NCBI GenBank assembly: GCA_021777105.1
Contig: JAIQZQ010000043.1
Coordinates: 58,017 to 122,016 of the forward strand
Direction: 5' to 3'
Source of the DNA: Candidatus Anammoxibacter sp.
Lineage (GTDB): Bacteria; Planctomycetota; Brocadiia; Brocadiales; Anammoxibacteraceae
Length of the DNA: 64,000 nucleotides
Below the pieces are notes generated by a model. It did no database searches, had not been told where the DNA came from, and worked only from the letters and a program-made list of their open reading frames with translations. Shown here one piece after another: positions 34,911 to 44,156 of this stretch (the stretch's first letter is position 1; every line of letters starts with the position of its first letter). A program made the position numbers and the translations under genes.

Positions 34911-35372
34911 ATGCAAATAGAGATAGCCGATCTTCAGGATTCTTTTGATGTTGATGAGGATAAAGTAAAAGAGATCTTGGAAAATACCCTGAAAGCAGCG
35001 GGAAAAGACGCCGAATTAAGCGTGGTTCTTGTTAATGATGATAAAATCAGGGAGTTAAACAACTCTTACTTGTCTGAAGATACGCCTACCGACGTGCTTT
35101 CTTTTGAGCTGGACGATGTTGACGAAGAGGCGGACGGTAAAATTAACGGAGAGATCATAGTTTCTATCCAGACTGCCGTTAACACGGCAAAGAAGATGGG
35201 CGGCGATGTTGAGTGTGAAATCTTTCTCTACCTTGTCCATGGATTGCTGCATTTAATGGGGTATGATGACAAAGATGAGAAGATGGCCGATGCTATGCAC
35301 AAGGAAGAGGCCGGGATTTTATCAGGGTTTGGCTTTAAGGTTGATCTTGGGGGCCTTTTACATACGGATTGA
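34911..35372 (+). CDS. ybeY: Endoribonuclease YbeY (rRNA maturation factor)
   Basis: The 153-residue protein has NDDKIRELNNSYLSEDTPTDVLSFEL and the metal-site region YLVHGLLHLMGYDDKDEK, both family signatures. His110 and His114 are two of the three zinc ligands; the third, normally His in GYDH, is Asp120 here. YbeY takes part in 16S rRNA 3'-end maturation and ribosome quality control. It follows phoH closely, as in many bacteria, with a reasonable ribosome binding site (GCGGGA). The family call is strong; the ligand change may alter metal binding or be an accepted variant. Confidence 0.93.
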   Translation: MQIEIADLQDSFDVDEDKVKEILENTLKAAGKDAELSVVLVNDDKIRELNNSYLSEDTPTDVLSFELDDVDEEADGKINGEIIVSIQTAVNTAKKMGGDVECEIFLYLVHGLLHLMGYDDKDEKMADAMHKEEAGILSGFGFKVDLGGLLHTD

Positions 35373-35404
35373 ACAATTTAAGGTTTTATTACAAACACGA
35401 TACT

Positions 35405-36337
35405 ATGAGAATAAAAAGCGTAAATTATGTTTTAGCGGCAATATTCGGCATCTTTCTCTTTAACTCTGTGGTCGACGCCGGCAAGATGATATGGAACAAG
35501 GAGAACGGCTGGGTTGAGCTTGATAAGTTGACAAACGACACGTTCGACCAACGGTACAAACACGCCCTGGCGTTAATTACCGATCAACAATATATACGCG
35601 CAGTGCGCGAGCTTGAAGCGATGGTAGAGGAATCTCCAAATTCCGAGTTTGCGGAGCCTGCCATGTTTAACATAGCGTACGCCTATCTTTTGGCGAACGA
35701 TTACAAAAACGCGTTTAAGACATATGACAAATTTCTTGATAATTATCCGGGCTCCAGAAGGACTGAAGAGGTCGTTATAAAGCAGTACAATCTGGGAATC
35801 TCGCAGATGGAAGGTCTGGAAGTAAAGGCCGCGATTAGAATGTTTGAGAAGATTATTGAACGCAACTCCCTTGGGCCTTACGCGGCGGACGCTCAGATAA
35901 AGATAGCGGACTGTTACCAGAAATTGAAGAAATTTGACCAGGCTATAGAAAATTACGGGGTTTTGATTGAGAATTACAGCGACAGCGCCTGGGTGCCTTA
36001 CGCGCAATACCAAATACCAATGTGCAAGGTTGAGGATGAGCGAAGGCAGGATAGGAACGTCGGTTTGCTTACCGAAGCCGAGGACGGGTTTGAGGATTAT
36101 ATGGCCAACAACCCTACCGGAGGCCTGGTTGAGAAAGCAAAGCTGAAGATGGACGACATAAAAACCGCAAAAGCCGAAAGGGAGTTTGAGGTTGCTGAAT
36201 TCTATTTGCGCAGAAAAAAACCAAAAGCGGCAAAAGTGTATTATGATGTAGTTATAGAAAATTTCCCGGACACTGTCTGGTCTGCAAAAGCTGTGGAAAA
36301 AATTAAATATTTGCAAGGCATTGGCGCTATAAAATAA
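35405..36337 (+). CDS. Exported TPR protein, BamD-like
   Basis: From the ATG at 35405 the 310-residue protein begins with a likely signal peptide (MRIKSVNYVLAAIFGIFLFN, cleaved about residue 25); a TTG at 35369 overlapping the ybeY stop would add 12 residues. The rest is a set of tetratricopeptide units such as PAMFNIAYAYLLANDYKNAF, QIKIADCYQKLKKFDQAIEN and VAEFYLRRKKPKAAKVYYD, the arrangement of BamD/YfiO. There is no lipobox Cys, so this is not a classical lipoprotein. A role in outer-membrane protein assembly is likely but not certain; a Tol-Pal YbgF-like role is the alternative. lptE is next downstream. Confidence 0.75.
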   Translation: MRIKSVNYVLAAIFGIFLFNSVVDAGKMIWNKENGWVELDKLTNDTFDQRYKHALALITDQQYIRAVRELEAMVEESPNSEFAEPAMFNIAYAYLLANDYKNAFKTYDKFLDNYPGSRRTEEVVIKQYNLGISQMEGLEVKAAIRMFEKIIERNSLGPYAADAQIKIADCYQKLKKFDQAIENYGVLIENYSDSAWVPYAQYQIPMCKVEDERRQDRNVGLLTEAEDGFEDYMANNPTGGLVEKAKLKMDDIKTAKAEREFEVAEFYLRRKKPKAAKVYYDVVIENFPDTVWSAKAVEKIKYLQGIGAIK

Positions 36338-36408
36338 AAATCGTGGTTTTACAAAAAACTTTTATGATTTTTACGCTTTATGCAAATGCGGTTATCAGGG
36401 TTGAAAAA

Positions 36409-36912
36409 ATGTTAAACATAAAAAATTTAAAATATTGTTTGCTGGTTATGCTATTGATAGGCGCTGCAACAGGATGCGGGTATTCATCTAGATCAATACT
36501 TAAACAGAATGTGGGCACTGTTTATATACCCATCTTTGATAACGAAACCTTTCGCCGGGGCCTTGAGTTTGGGCTGACTAAAGCGTTAAAAGATGAGATA
36601 ATGTTCAAAACCCAGTTAAAAATCGCAAATAAGGAAGACGCGGACTCTATTATAGAAGGTGTGGTTGTAAAATTTGACGAGAGCGTTATGATTGTTGACT
36701 CTGAAGATAATATAATGGAGTCCCGAATATTTATCAGGGTTGATTTTATTTGGCGGGATTTAAGGTCAGGAAGAGCGATTGTTCAATATAAAGGTGTGAC
36801 TTCGCCGACAGAGTTTGTTGTGAAACGAGGCGAAACGATAGAGTCCGCTAAAAATGAGGCGTATGTTGATATCGCTGAAAGAATCGTGGATTTAATGAAT
36901 GAAAGATGGTAA
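36409..36912 (+). CDS. lptE: LptE-type lipoprotein for LPS assembly
   Basis: From the ATG at 36409 the protein has 167 residues. A signal peptide ends in the lipobox GAATGCGYSS, giving an N-terminal lipid-modified Cys. Then follow TVYIPIFDNETFRRGLEF and GLTKALKDEIMFKTQLKI, a beta-rich body, and EAYVDIAERIVDLMNE, the layout of LptE/RlpB homologues from non-proteobacteria. LptE plugs LptD in the outer membrane and helps place LPS. A GTG at 36343 would add 22 residues before the signal peptide and is less likely. The gene overlaps folP by seven bases, so the two are translated together. Confidence 0.85.
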   Translation: MLNIKNLKYCLLVMLLIGAATGCGYSSRSILKQNVGTVYIPIFDNETFRRGLEFGLTKALKDEIMFKTQLKIANKEDADSIIEGVVVKFDESVMIVDSEDNIMESRIFIRVDFIWRDLRSGRAIVQYKGVTSPTEFVVKRGETIESAKNEAYVDIAERIVDLMNERW

Positions 36913-37751
36913 AAGGGAATTTAAAACAGTCCGTGGCCCCTCTTTCCAATCATAAAACCAAAGTAATGGGGATAATTAACGCCACTCCGGATTCATTTTC
37001 AAACGACGGATTATTCTTAAACATTGACAAAGCTTTGGAATGCGCCTGTCGTATGATTAACGACGGCGCGGACATTATTGATGTGGGCGGCGAATCTACC
37101 AGGCCGGGCTCGCAACCTGTTTCAGAGGCAGAGGAGTTAAAACGCGTAGTTCCTTTTATTAAGGAGCTTGCCAAAATAACGGATAAACCCATATCAATTG
37201 ACACGCAAAAAGCGATAGTCGCGGAAAAATCAATTGAAGCCGGCGCGCAAATCATAAACGACGTCAGCGCGTTGACAGGCGATAAAGAAACGGCAAAGGT
37301 GGCGTCGTTAAATAAAACCCAGGTTGTGTTAATGCATATGAAAGGCAACCCTGCCAATATGCAAAACAGCGCCGTTTACTGCGATGTTGTGGCGGAGGTT
37401 AAATCCTTTTTAAAACAGAGGATTGCTTGGGCGGTTGACAACGGCATTGACGAAGAGAAGATTATTGTTGACCCGGGCATAGGTTTTGCAAAAACGGTTA
37501 AGCATAATCTTGTGATTTTAAACAGACTTGAAGAGTTTTGCGAACTTGGCAGGCCAATATTGGTAGGCGCTTCGCGAAAATCTTTTATTGGTAAAATATT
37601 GGACAAATTGCCGCACGATAGGCTCTTTGGATCGCTGGCTACCGCGGCGGTTTCCATAGCCGGCGGAGCGGACATTATAAGGACGCATGATGTAAAGCCG
37701 ACTGTGGAAACCGCAAGAATGTGCGACGCGATAAAGAATAGCTTACATTGA
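36906..37751 (+). CDS. folP: Dihydropteroate synthase
   Basis: The 281-residue protein has the DHPS signatures VMGIINATPDSFSNDGLF and ADIIDVGGESTRPGSQPVS, then PISIDTQKA, IINDVSALTGD, VVLMHMKGNP, IIVDPGIGFAKTVKHN, LVGASRKSFIG and IIRTHDVKPTVE. It condenses p-aminobenzoate with the pterin diphosphate in folate synthesis, and is the target of sulfonamides. It starts inside lptE; the ATG overlaps the last codons of that gene. cdaA follows after 48 bases, a common pairing (folP next to the c-di-AMP cyclase genes). Confidence 0.96.
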   Translation: MVKGNLKQSVAPLSNHKTKVMGIINATPDSFSNDGLFLNIDKALECACRMINDGADIIDVGGESTRPGSQPVSEAEELKRVVPFIKELAKITDKPISIDTQKAIVAEKSIEAGAQIINDVSALTGDKETAKVASLNKTQVVLMHMKGNPANMQNSAVYCDVVAEVKSFLKQRIAWAVDNGIDEEKIIVDPGIGFAKTVKHNLVILNRLEEFCELGRPILVGASRKSFIGKILDKLPHDRLFGSLATAAVSIAGGADIIRTHDVKPTVETARMCDAIKNSLH

Positions 37752-37799
37752 CGGGCAATTGATAGAGCTTAATATCAAGCTCTGAATAGAAAGATAAAC

Positions 37800-38615
37800 A
37801 TGAAGAGCTTTGCCGGCATATTTGAAAATATAAACGGGTTGGTAGTCGCAAAAGCCTGTTTGGAAATATTTATTATATTCCTGCTTATTTACCTTGTGCT
37901 AAGGGTTTTGCAGGGAACCAGAGGCGAGGGCACTTTGAGAGCCCTTGCGTTTATTATAGTTATAGCTGCGATAACCTTCCTCTTTTTTGTCAGAAAGTTA
38001 AACCTTTATTCGGTTGAATGGATTCTTAGAGAGTTCATACCCGTCTTTATACTCCCGATTATCATCCTATTCCAGCAGGAATTCAGGCGCGCGGTGGTCC
38101 GCCTTGGCCACAACAGCTTTTTCAGGTTGTTTTTCAAACAAAGCGCCACCGTCACAACCGAAATTATCAAGTCTATAATTTCAATGTCAAATAACAAGAT
38201 TGGAGGCTTGATCGCGATTGAGCGCGAATCAGGCCTGGACAGTTACACTGAAGGCGCCGTAAAGATTAACGCCGATGTGACAAGCGACCTGATTAAATCA
38301 ATTTTCTGGCCGAATTCCCCTCTTCATGACGGAGCAATAATTATCCGCGAACAGAAAATAGTGGCTGCGAGTTGCCTGTTTCCATTAAGCGAAAGCTCCG
38401 ACATAGCGCAGGAATACGGCACACGTCACCGCGCGGGCATCGGCCTTACTGAAGAGACCGACGCCATATCAATAATTATATCGGAAGAGACGGGCAGGAT
38501 ATCAATCGCCAATAAAGGCCTGCAAACCAACGGGCATCTGGAAGAGAAGGATTTAGTGAACGTTCTAAACGATCTGATGATAGGCGGCAATTTAAAAAAA
38601 TATGTTAAGCATTGA
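37800..38615 (+). CDS. cdaA: Diadenylate cyclase (c-di-AMP synthase) CdaA
   Basis: The 271-residue protein has three N-terminal membrane helices (about 23-43, 48-64, 75-100) and a DAC domain with DGAII at 187-191 and GTRHRAGIG at 207-215, the two catalytic motifs. Also present are GGLIAIERESGLDSYTE and FWPNSPLHDG. It joins two ATP into c-di-AMP, which controls potassium and wall homeostasis. The gene sits between folP and a YbbR-domain regulator, the standard cdaA-cdaR order. Confidence 0.96.
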   Translation: MKSFAGIFENINGLVVAKACLEIFIIFLLIYLVLRVLQGTRGEGTLRALAFIIVIAAITFLFFVRKLNLYSVEWILREFIPVFILPIIILFQQEFRRAVVRLGHNSFFRLFFKQSATVTTEIIKSIISMSNNKIGGLIAIERESGLDSYTEGAVKINADVTSDLIKSIFWPNSPLHDGAIIIREQKIVAASCLFPLSESSDIAQEYGTRHRAGIGLTEETDAISIIISEETGRISIANKGLQTNGHLEEKDLVNVLNDLMIGGNLKKYVKH

Positions 38616-38633
38616 CATTGGAGGCGTTTTGTT

Positions 38634-39647
38634 TTGGGAAATAAAGGGTTTTTGGTCGGCAATATAAGGGTAAAACTAATGGCTTTGGCAATGGCTGTAG
38701 CCCTATGGTTTTTTGCCGTTAACAGGTATACTGAAGTAATTACCGAAGTGGTTGATGTTGAGATTTCAATGCCGGCCGGTTTTACAATGTTAAACCAAAG
38801 CGCCGCCAATGTTATAATCAGTTTAAAAGGGCCGCAAGAACTTATAGATCAGGTTTCGGGCCTTATAGCTGAAAACAAGATAAAAGCCAGATGCAGAATA
38901 CCTTATAACACACAGGGTACCGACGACCTTGTAAAGGAGTCTATTGCTCTTTCCAGAGAGAACCTGAATCTGCCTGACTCAATTAGGGTTGAATCAATCT
39001 ATCCTGAAAAGATAGAGGTCGAATTGTCACGGTTAGAGAAGAAACGGCTTAAAGTCGTAATAGTAAAAGAAGGGCAACCCGCGCCCGGCTTTATAGTAAA
39101 AAATGAATTTATTTATCCAAGCGACGTTGAAGTTGTCGGCCCCGCAAACATTTTAAAATCAGTGACGCAGATAAACACCGCGCTCATAGATATAAACGGT
39201 GTTTCAACTGAAAAGAACAGGACTTTCCCATGGATTATAGACATTGAACAGAGCGTGCAAATTACAAACGAAGGTGAAACCGAAACAATTCCTGTTAAAT
39301 GCAATGACAATGTGCGCGTATGGTTTGTAATAAGCGAATTACAGGAAGTAAAAACCCTTGAAAAAGTCAAAGTAAGCCTCTTGCAGTCCACCGATTTCCC
39401 TTACCATGTTACCCTTCAGGACCAGAACATTGACCTTGTTATTAAAGGCTCTAAAATGGCTATTGACAAATTAAACCCCGACGATGTTGTCGCATATGTT
39501 GACGTCAGCACATTGAAACCTCCAGGGCCTTATAAACAACCGGTGCATGTTAACCTGCCGGTTGGGGTTGAAGTTAAAGATCAGATTCCGGAGATTCATG
39601 TAGATTTAAAGGAAAATGAAAGCGCGGCTGAGGGGTTAGCTAAGTAA
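38634..39647 (+). CDS. cdaR: YbbR-domain regulator of the diadenylate cyclase (CdaR-like)
   Basis: The 337-residue protein has an N-terminal membrane anchor (VKLMALAMAVALWFFAVNRY) and several YbbR repeats such as VDVEISMPAGFTMLNQSAAN, VVIVKEGQPAPGFIVKNEFI and VDVSTLKPPGPYKQPVHVNL, facing the outside of the membrane. In Gram-positives CdaR binds CdaA and tunes c-di-AMP synthesis; the adjacent cdaA suggests the same here. The start is TTG at 38634, chosen because GGAGG is at 38620-38624 with a nine-base gap. cdaA ends 18 bases upstream. Confidence 0.9.
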   Translation: MGNKGFLVGNIRVKLMALAMAVALWFFAVNRYTEVITEVVDVEISMPAGFTMLNQSAANVIISLKGPQELIDQVSGLIAENKIKARCRIPYNTQGTDDLVKESIALSRENLNLPDSIRVESIYPEKIEVELSRLEKKRLKVVIVKEGQPAPGFIVKNEFIYPSDVEVVGPANILKSVTQINTALIDINGVSTEKNRTFPWIIDIEQSVQITNEGETETIPVKCNDNVRVWFVISELQEVKTLEKVKVSLLQSTDFPYHVTLQDQNIDLVIKGSKMAIDKLNPDDVVAYVDVSTLKPPGPYKQPVHVNLPVGVEVKDQIPEIHVDLKENESAAEGLAK

Positions 39648-39720
39648 GGGGCTGCGTTTTAAATTGAAAACTGTTAAATAGCAGCGTAATTTACACTGAT
39701 TACATGTTTAAGGAAAGATT

Positions 39721-40452
39721 ATGATAAAACTTGGAGTAAATGTTGATCACATTGCCACCGTAAGGCAGGCAAGGATGACCTTTGAGCCTGATCCGGTTGC
39801 CGGGGCGGCTCTGGCAGACCTTGCAGGCGCCGACGTTATTACAATACATCTCAGGGAAGACCGCAGACACATTCAGGATAGAGACCTGGAAATAATGCGC
39901 AAAACTGTTTACACCAAACTGAATCTGGAAATGGCCCTTTCCGATGAGATAATAGATATAGCGTTAAAGACAAAACCCGATCAGGTAACTTTTGTGCCTG
40001 AAAAGAGGCAAGAGGTTACTACCGAAGGCGGCCTTGACGTAATATCAAACAAAAACATTCTCCCGGACATAGTTAAAAAGTTTAAGGACGCGGGCATACT
40101 TGTAAGCTTTTTTATCGATCCCGACCAGGGCCAAATAGCCGCTTCAAAGGATACCGGAGCTGAATATGTCGAGTTGCACACCGGAACTTACGCTAACGCG
40201 GGAACAGACGCCGAAAGGGCGCCGCTTCTGGAAAAACTGGCCACCGCAGGCAAATATGCGGAAGAATTGGGCATAAAAGTTAACGCCGGGCACGGTTTGA
40301 CGTATAAAAACACCGGAGCCCTGATAGATTCAATGGATATTGAGGAGCTTCATATAGGGCACAGCATTATTTCCCGCTCAATATTTGTGGGCATAAAAGA
40401 GGCTGTAAGAGAGATGAAGGAGCTTATTTATCAGTATGAAAGTCTCAAATAA
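39721..40452 (+). CDS. pdxJ: Pyridoxine 5'-phosphate synthase
   Basis: The 243-residue protein begins KLGVNVDHIATVRQARMTFEPDPV and has DVITIHLREDRRHIQDRDL, LNLEMALSDE, KPDQVTFVPEKRQEVTTEGGLDV, SFFIDPDQGQI, VELHTGTYAN, VNAGHGLTYKN and IEELHIGHSIISRSIFVG. This is the complete PdxJ pattern with the active-site His in LHIGH. It closes the pyridine ring of vitamin B6 from 1-deoxyxylulose 5-phosphate. AAGGAA precedes the ATG. It is common to find pdxJ after the cdaA/cdaR genes. Confidence 0.97.
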   Translation: MIKLGVNVDHIATVRQARMTFEPDPVAGAALADLAGADVITIHLREDRRHIQDRDLEIMRKTVYTKLNLEMALSDEIIDIALKTKPDQVTFVPEKRQEVTTEGGLDVISNKNILPDIVKKFKDAGILVSFFIDPDQGQIAASKDTGAEYVELHTGTYANAGTDAERAPLLEKLATAGKYAEELGIKVNAGHGLTYKNTGALIDSMDIEELHIGHSIISRSIFVGIKEAVREMKELIYQYESLK

Positions 40453-40615
40453 GGTGACGCGTAGCGCGAAACAGGCGAAAATAGAGATTGCTTCTTGAAG
40501 CATTTTTAGTTAACATAAACAGCCTTATTGCCGCTGTTACACGCTTTTTTTTTAAGATGGGATGTCGTACGCGGATTTTTTAAAATTTTTAAAAGCCAAC
40601 CGGAGTTAATAAAAC

Positions 40616-41482
40616 ATGTTTGAAGGATCAATCGTAGCTTTAGTTACTCCTTTTAGTAATGGAGAAGTTGACTGTAATAAACTTAGAGAGCTTGTTGAAT
40701 ATCATGTTCAAAACGGCACGCACGGCATAGTGCCTTGCGGCACCACGGGCGAATCGCCCACTCTTAATATTAAAGAGCACGAGCGGGTTGTCAGCGAAGT
40801 TATATCGGCGGCGGCGGGCAGAGTAAAAGTTATAGCCGGCAGCGGATCCAACAGCACCAGCGAAACGCTTGAATTGACTAAACACGCTAAAACAGCCGGA
40901 GCCGACGGAGCCCTTGTAATCACGCCATATTATAATAAGCCGACTCAAGAAGGCCTCTATCAGCACTTTAAAAAAGTAACCGAAGAAGTGGACATCCCTA
41001 TAGTTATTTATAATGTGCCGGGCCGCACGGGTGTTTCCATTACTCCTGAAACAGTCGCTAAGCTGGCTGAAATTAAGACGATAGTCGCCATTAAAGAAGC
41101 AAGCGGCGATATAGACGCGGCCAGTCAAATATTAAACCTGTGCGATATTAATGTTTTGTCAGGCGACGACTCGCTCACATTGCCTATCATGTCTGTTGGC
41201 GGAAAAGGCGTAATATCGGTAACCGCAAATATTGCCCCTAAAGATGTAAGCGACATGGTCGTCTCATTCAAAGACGGAGATATCGGCAAGGCAATGGGTA
41301 TGCACAAAAAGTTGTTCCCGCTTTCCAGAGGAATGTTTATAGAAACAAACCCTATATCCGTTAAAACGGCTATGAAGCTGCTTGGCAGATTAAACGGCGA
41401 AATGAGGCTTCCGCTTTGCGAAATGTCCAAACCTCACACAGATCAACTTTCAAATGTCTTAAAACAGTATGGCCTTTTATGA
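40616..41482 (+). CDS. dapA: 4-hydroxy-tetrahydrodipicolinate synthase
   Basis: The 288-residue protein has GSIVALVTPF, VPCGTTGESPTL, VKVIAGSGSNST, ALVITPYYNKPTQEGLYQHF, IPIVIYNVPGRTGV and TIVAIKEASGDI. Lys160 is the Schiff-base lysine and Tyr132 the catalytic tyrosine. It condenses pyruvate with aspartate semialdehyde, the first committed step toward diaminopimelate and lysine. CGGAG lies about ten bases before the ATG. It follows pdxJ on the same strand after 160 bases. Confidence 0.97.
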   Translation: MFEGSIVALVTPFSNGEVDCNKLRELVEYHVQNGTHGIVPCGTTGESPTLNIKEHERVVSEVISAAAGRVKVIAGSGSNSTSETLELTKHAKTAGADGALVITPYYNKPTQEGLYQHFKKVTEEVDIPIVIYNVPGRTGVSITPETVAKLAEIKTIVAIKEASGDIDAASQILNLCDINVLSGDDSLTLPIMSVGGKGVISVTANIAPKDVSDMVVSFKDGDIGKAMGMHKKLFPLSRGMFIETNPISVKTAMKLLGRLNGEMRLPLCEMSKPHTDQLSNVLKQYGLL

Positions 41483-41602
41483 GATTTAGACCTTTAAATT
41501 AACTGAACGGTTGCGGTTTTAACCGCCATGTCTGTTTTATCATAATTTGAATCAGTTCCAATTAAATTAAATTTAACCACAATATTTAATCCGATCATTC
41601 CA

Positions 41603-43222
41603 TTGAAACATTTTCTATATTCTATATTTATATTGTCGATTATTGTTGTTATGCCGTCATTTTTTAGCGTAACATCGGCTGAAGAGGCTGTTGGCGAGAA
41701 CGCTGCGCCCATTAACGAAGCGGGATCAGGGCAGGTTGAGCTTTCCGGCGGTTTAAAAGAGCTTAATCTCTCAATTAGCGACATATTCGCCATGGCGTTA
41801 AAGAACAACTTTGACATTAAGATAGCTGAGCTTGCTCCTGAAATCGGCGAATACGGCGTAATAGCCGAAAAATCCAGATTTGACCCGGTTTTTAAATTCC
41901 GGGGCGAGCTTAGAGAAGACAATACACCTATCAATAGCCAATTGGTTGGCGGTATTGACGGTGATAATCCGGATGAAAACGCAACTATAGATCCGTCTGA
42001 TTTTACTCAGTTTTTTAGCGATTCAAGAACGTTTAACGCGTCAGTCAACACCCTGCTTCCTACCGGCGCTATCTTTGGCCTGGAGTATAATTTTAATCGC
42101 CGGTTCATCACTCCCGACCCGTTTAGCGCAATAAATCCTGCGAGCACCAGCTACTTTGAAGCGAAGATAACACAACCCCTATTAAAAAATTTCGGCATCT
42201 TTAAAACGAGAAGCCCAATTTATATTGCGCGCAATAATAAAAAGATTTCATTGATGCAGTTTAAAAAGGTCGCAATAGACGTTATGAACCTTGCCCAGAC
42301 ATCGTACTGGAATCTTGTAAAAGCAATTGAAGACCTCACGGTCAGCAAAATCTCGCTGGAACGCGCTAAAGATCTGCTTAAAAAGAACAAAATACAGGTG
42401 GAAATAGGCACCCTTGCTCCGATTGAGCTTGTGCAGGCGGAAGAGGGAGTCGCTTCACAGGAAGAGGCTGTGATAATTGCGGAAAACAGCATAAAAGACA
42501 GAGAGGATGAATTGAAACTTGTGCTGAACCTGGGCGATAACCCGCTATTTTCAGCAGTGTCGATTACGCCGAAAAATAAAGCGGTTTTCAACAAACAAAA
42601 TAAGGATCTTGACGAAGCTATAAAAATCGCGTTAAAAAACAGGCCTGATTTTATGGAAAAAGAGTTGGAAATCAAGAACGCAAACATTAAAGTAAGGCAG
42701 AAAAAGAATGAGATTCTGCCACAGCTGGACTTTGTCGCCGGAGCCAGGTACAGCGGCCTTGGCTCTGATTTTGACGACACTAACGAAGGCTTGTTCTCCG
42801 AAGAGTTTCAAGGCGAATTTTTCGGCATAAATTTTGAAGTTCCGCTTGGCATGCGCGCAGCAAGGAGCAATTATAAAGCGGCCAAACTACAGGCAAGGCA
42901 GTCAGCGCTTAATATTAAAAAGAAAGAACAGGAAATAGTAGTTGAAGTTCGCAAAGCAGTGCGGCAAATTCGCACAAACGAGGAGCGCATCAAAGCCACA
43001 ACAAAAGCCAGAGAACTTGCGCAAAAAAGGCTTGACGCCGAAGAGAAGAAGTACGAAGTCGGCAGGTCAACCAGCCTTGAAGTTTTAAGGGCGCAGGAGA
43101 GGTTGGCCATTGCCGAAGGCGGCGCAAACAAGGCTGTAATTGATTACAATCAATCATTAAAAAGTCTTGAAGCTGCTCAGGGTACGATCCTTGAAGATAA
43201 TAATATTTTTATTGAAGATTAA
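41603..43222 (+). CDS. TolC-family outer membrane efflux protein
   Basis: The 539-residue protein has a signal peptide (MKHFLYSIFILSIIVVMPSF, cleaved near SVTSA) and the long alternating helical and beta segments of TolC: LNLSISDIFAMALKNNFDIK, EAKITQPLLKNFG, LAQTSYWNLVKAIEDLTVSK, PIELVQAEEGVASQEEAV and a C-terminal set ending LEVLRAQERLAIAEGG. It would form a trimeric outer-membrane tunnel for a drug or type I export system, but no partner pump is in the window. The start is TTG at 41603 without a visible ribosome binding site; a later ATG at residue 17 would damage the signal peptide. The gene ends the c-di-AMP/B6/lysine run. Confidence 0.9.
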   Translation: MKHFLYSIFILSIIVVMPSFFSVTSAEEAVGENAAPINEAGSGQVELSGGLKELNLSISDIFAMALKNNFDIKIAELAPEIGEYGVIAEKSRFDPVFKFRGELREDNTPINSQLVGGIDGDNPDENATIDPSDFTQFFSDSRTFNASVNTLLPTGAIFGLEYNFNRRFITPDPFSAINPASTSYFEAKITQPLLKNFGIFKTRSPIYIARNNKKISLMQFKKVAIDVMNLAQTSYWNLVKAIEDLTVSKISLERAKDLLKKNKIQVEIGTLAPIELVQAEEGVASQEEAVIIAENSIKDREDELKLVLNLGDNPLFSAVSITPKNKAVFNKQNKDLDEAIKIALKNRPDFMEKELEIKNANIKVRQKKNEILPQLDFVAGARYSGLGSDFDDTNEGLFSEEFQGEFFGINFEVPLGMRAARSNYKAAKLQARQSALNIKKKEQEIVVEVRKAVRQIRTNEERIKATTKARELAQKRLDAEEKKYEVGRSTSLEVLRAQERLAIAEGGANKAVIDYNQSLKSLEAAQGTILEDNNIFIED

Positions 43223-43275
43223 TTTAGAAGAACAAAAGTTTAGAAATAAACTAAATAAGTAGAGGGCGTATTATA

Positions 43276-44079
43276 ATGGAATTTACAGACGAACAAATAG
43301 ACAGATATTCAAGACATATCATATTGCCGGAAGTTGGCGGCAAAGGGCAAAAGAAACTATTGGAAGCAAAGGTGCTAATGATAGGCGCCGGCGCCCTTGG
43401 ATCTCCTATTGGTTTATACCTTGCGGCGGCGGGCATCGGCACTTTAGGCATAGCGGACGGCGACGTTGTGGACCACTCAAACCTTCAACGCCAGATTATG
43501 CACTCAACCAAAGATGTTGACAAACCAAAAGCGCTTTCGGCAAAAGAGACTCTTGAGGCTATCAATCCCGACGTAAAAGTTGTGCCTTACGAAGAGCGTC
43601 TGACATCTAAAAATATTTTAGACATAATTAAAGATTACGATGTGGTTGCGGACGGTTCGGACAACTTCCCCACAAGATATTTAGCAAACGATGCGTGCGT
43701 GCTCTCAAATATACCGCTATCGCACGGCTCGATTTTCAGGTTTGAAGGGCAGGCTACCACATTTGTTCCGGGCGAGGGGCCATGTTACAGGTGTTTGTTT
43801 GAAAGCCCTCCCCCGCCGGAGTTTGTTCCATCATGCCAGGAGGCCGGAGTGTTGGGCGTGCTGCCCGGAGTAATAGGCTCAATACAAGCCACCGAAGTTG
43901 TAAAACTCGTGCTGGGCAAAGGCGAACTTCTGAACGGCAAACTGCTGCTCTACAACTCCTTGTCAATGGATTTTAGAAAAGTGGTATTAAGGAGAAATCC
44001 CGAATGCCCTGTTTGCGGCGACAATCCTACAATAAAAGAATTGATAGATTACGAACAGTTCTGCCAGGTTAGTTTTTAG
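43276..44079 (+). CDS. ThiF/MoeB-family adenylyltransferase
   Basis: The 267-residue E1-like protein has GAGALGSPIGLYLAAAGIGT (nucleotide loop at 37-42), IADGDVVDHSNLQRQIMH, DKPKALSAKETLEAINPDV, DGSDNFPTRYLANDAC and CQEAGVLGVLPGVIGSIQA. Cys170/Cys173 and Cys244/Cys247 form the zinc site, and Cys187 lies where MoeB-like enzymes have a reactive Cys. It adenylates the C-terminus of a small sulfur carrier (MoaD or ThiS type). There is no rhodanese domain. Without ThiS/MoaD or other thiamine or molybdopterin genes nearby, the exact pathway stays open. AGAGGG precedes the ATG. Confidence 0.9.
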   Translation: MEFTDEQIDRYSRHIILPEVGGKGQKKLLEAKVLMIGAGALGSPIGLYLAAAGIGTLGIADGDVVDHSNLQRQIMHSTKDVDKPKALSAKETLEAINPDVKVVPYEERLTSKNILDIIKDYDVVADGSDNFPTRYLANDACVLSNIPLSHGSIFRFEGQATTFVPGEGPCYRCLFESPPPPEFVPSCQEAGVLGVLPGVIGSIQATEVVKLVLGKGELLNGKLLLYNSLSMDFRKVVLRRNPECPVCGDNPTIKELIDYEQFCQVSF

Positions 44080-44156
44080 GCAGGTAAAATGACGTATGGG
44101 AGTTGAGCTTTAAATAGATCGCGCAAATTTATATGGGAAAAGGAGCCGGCAACCAC

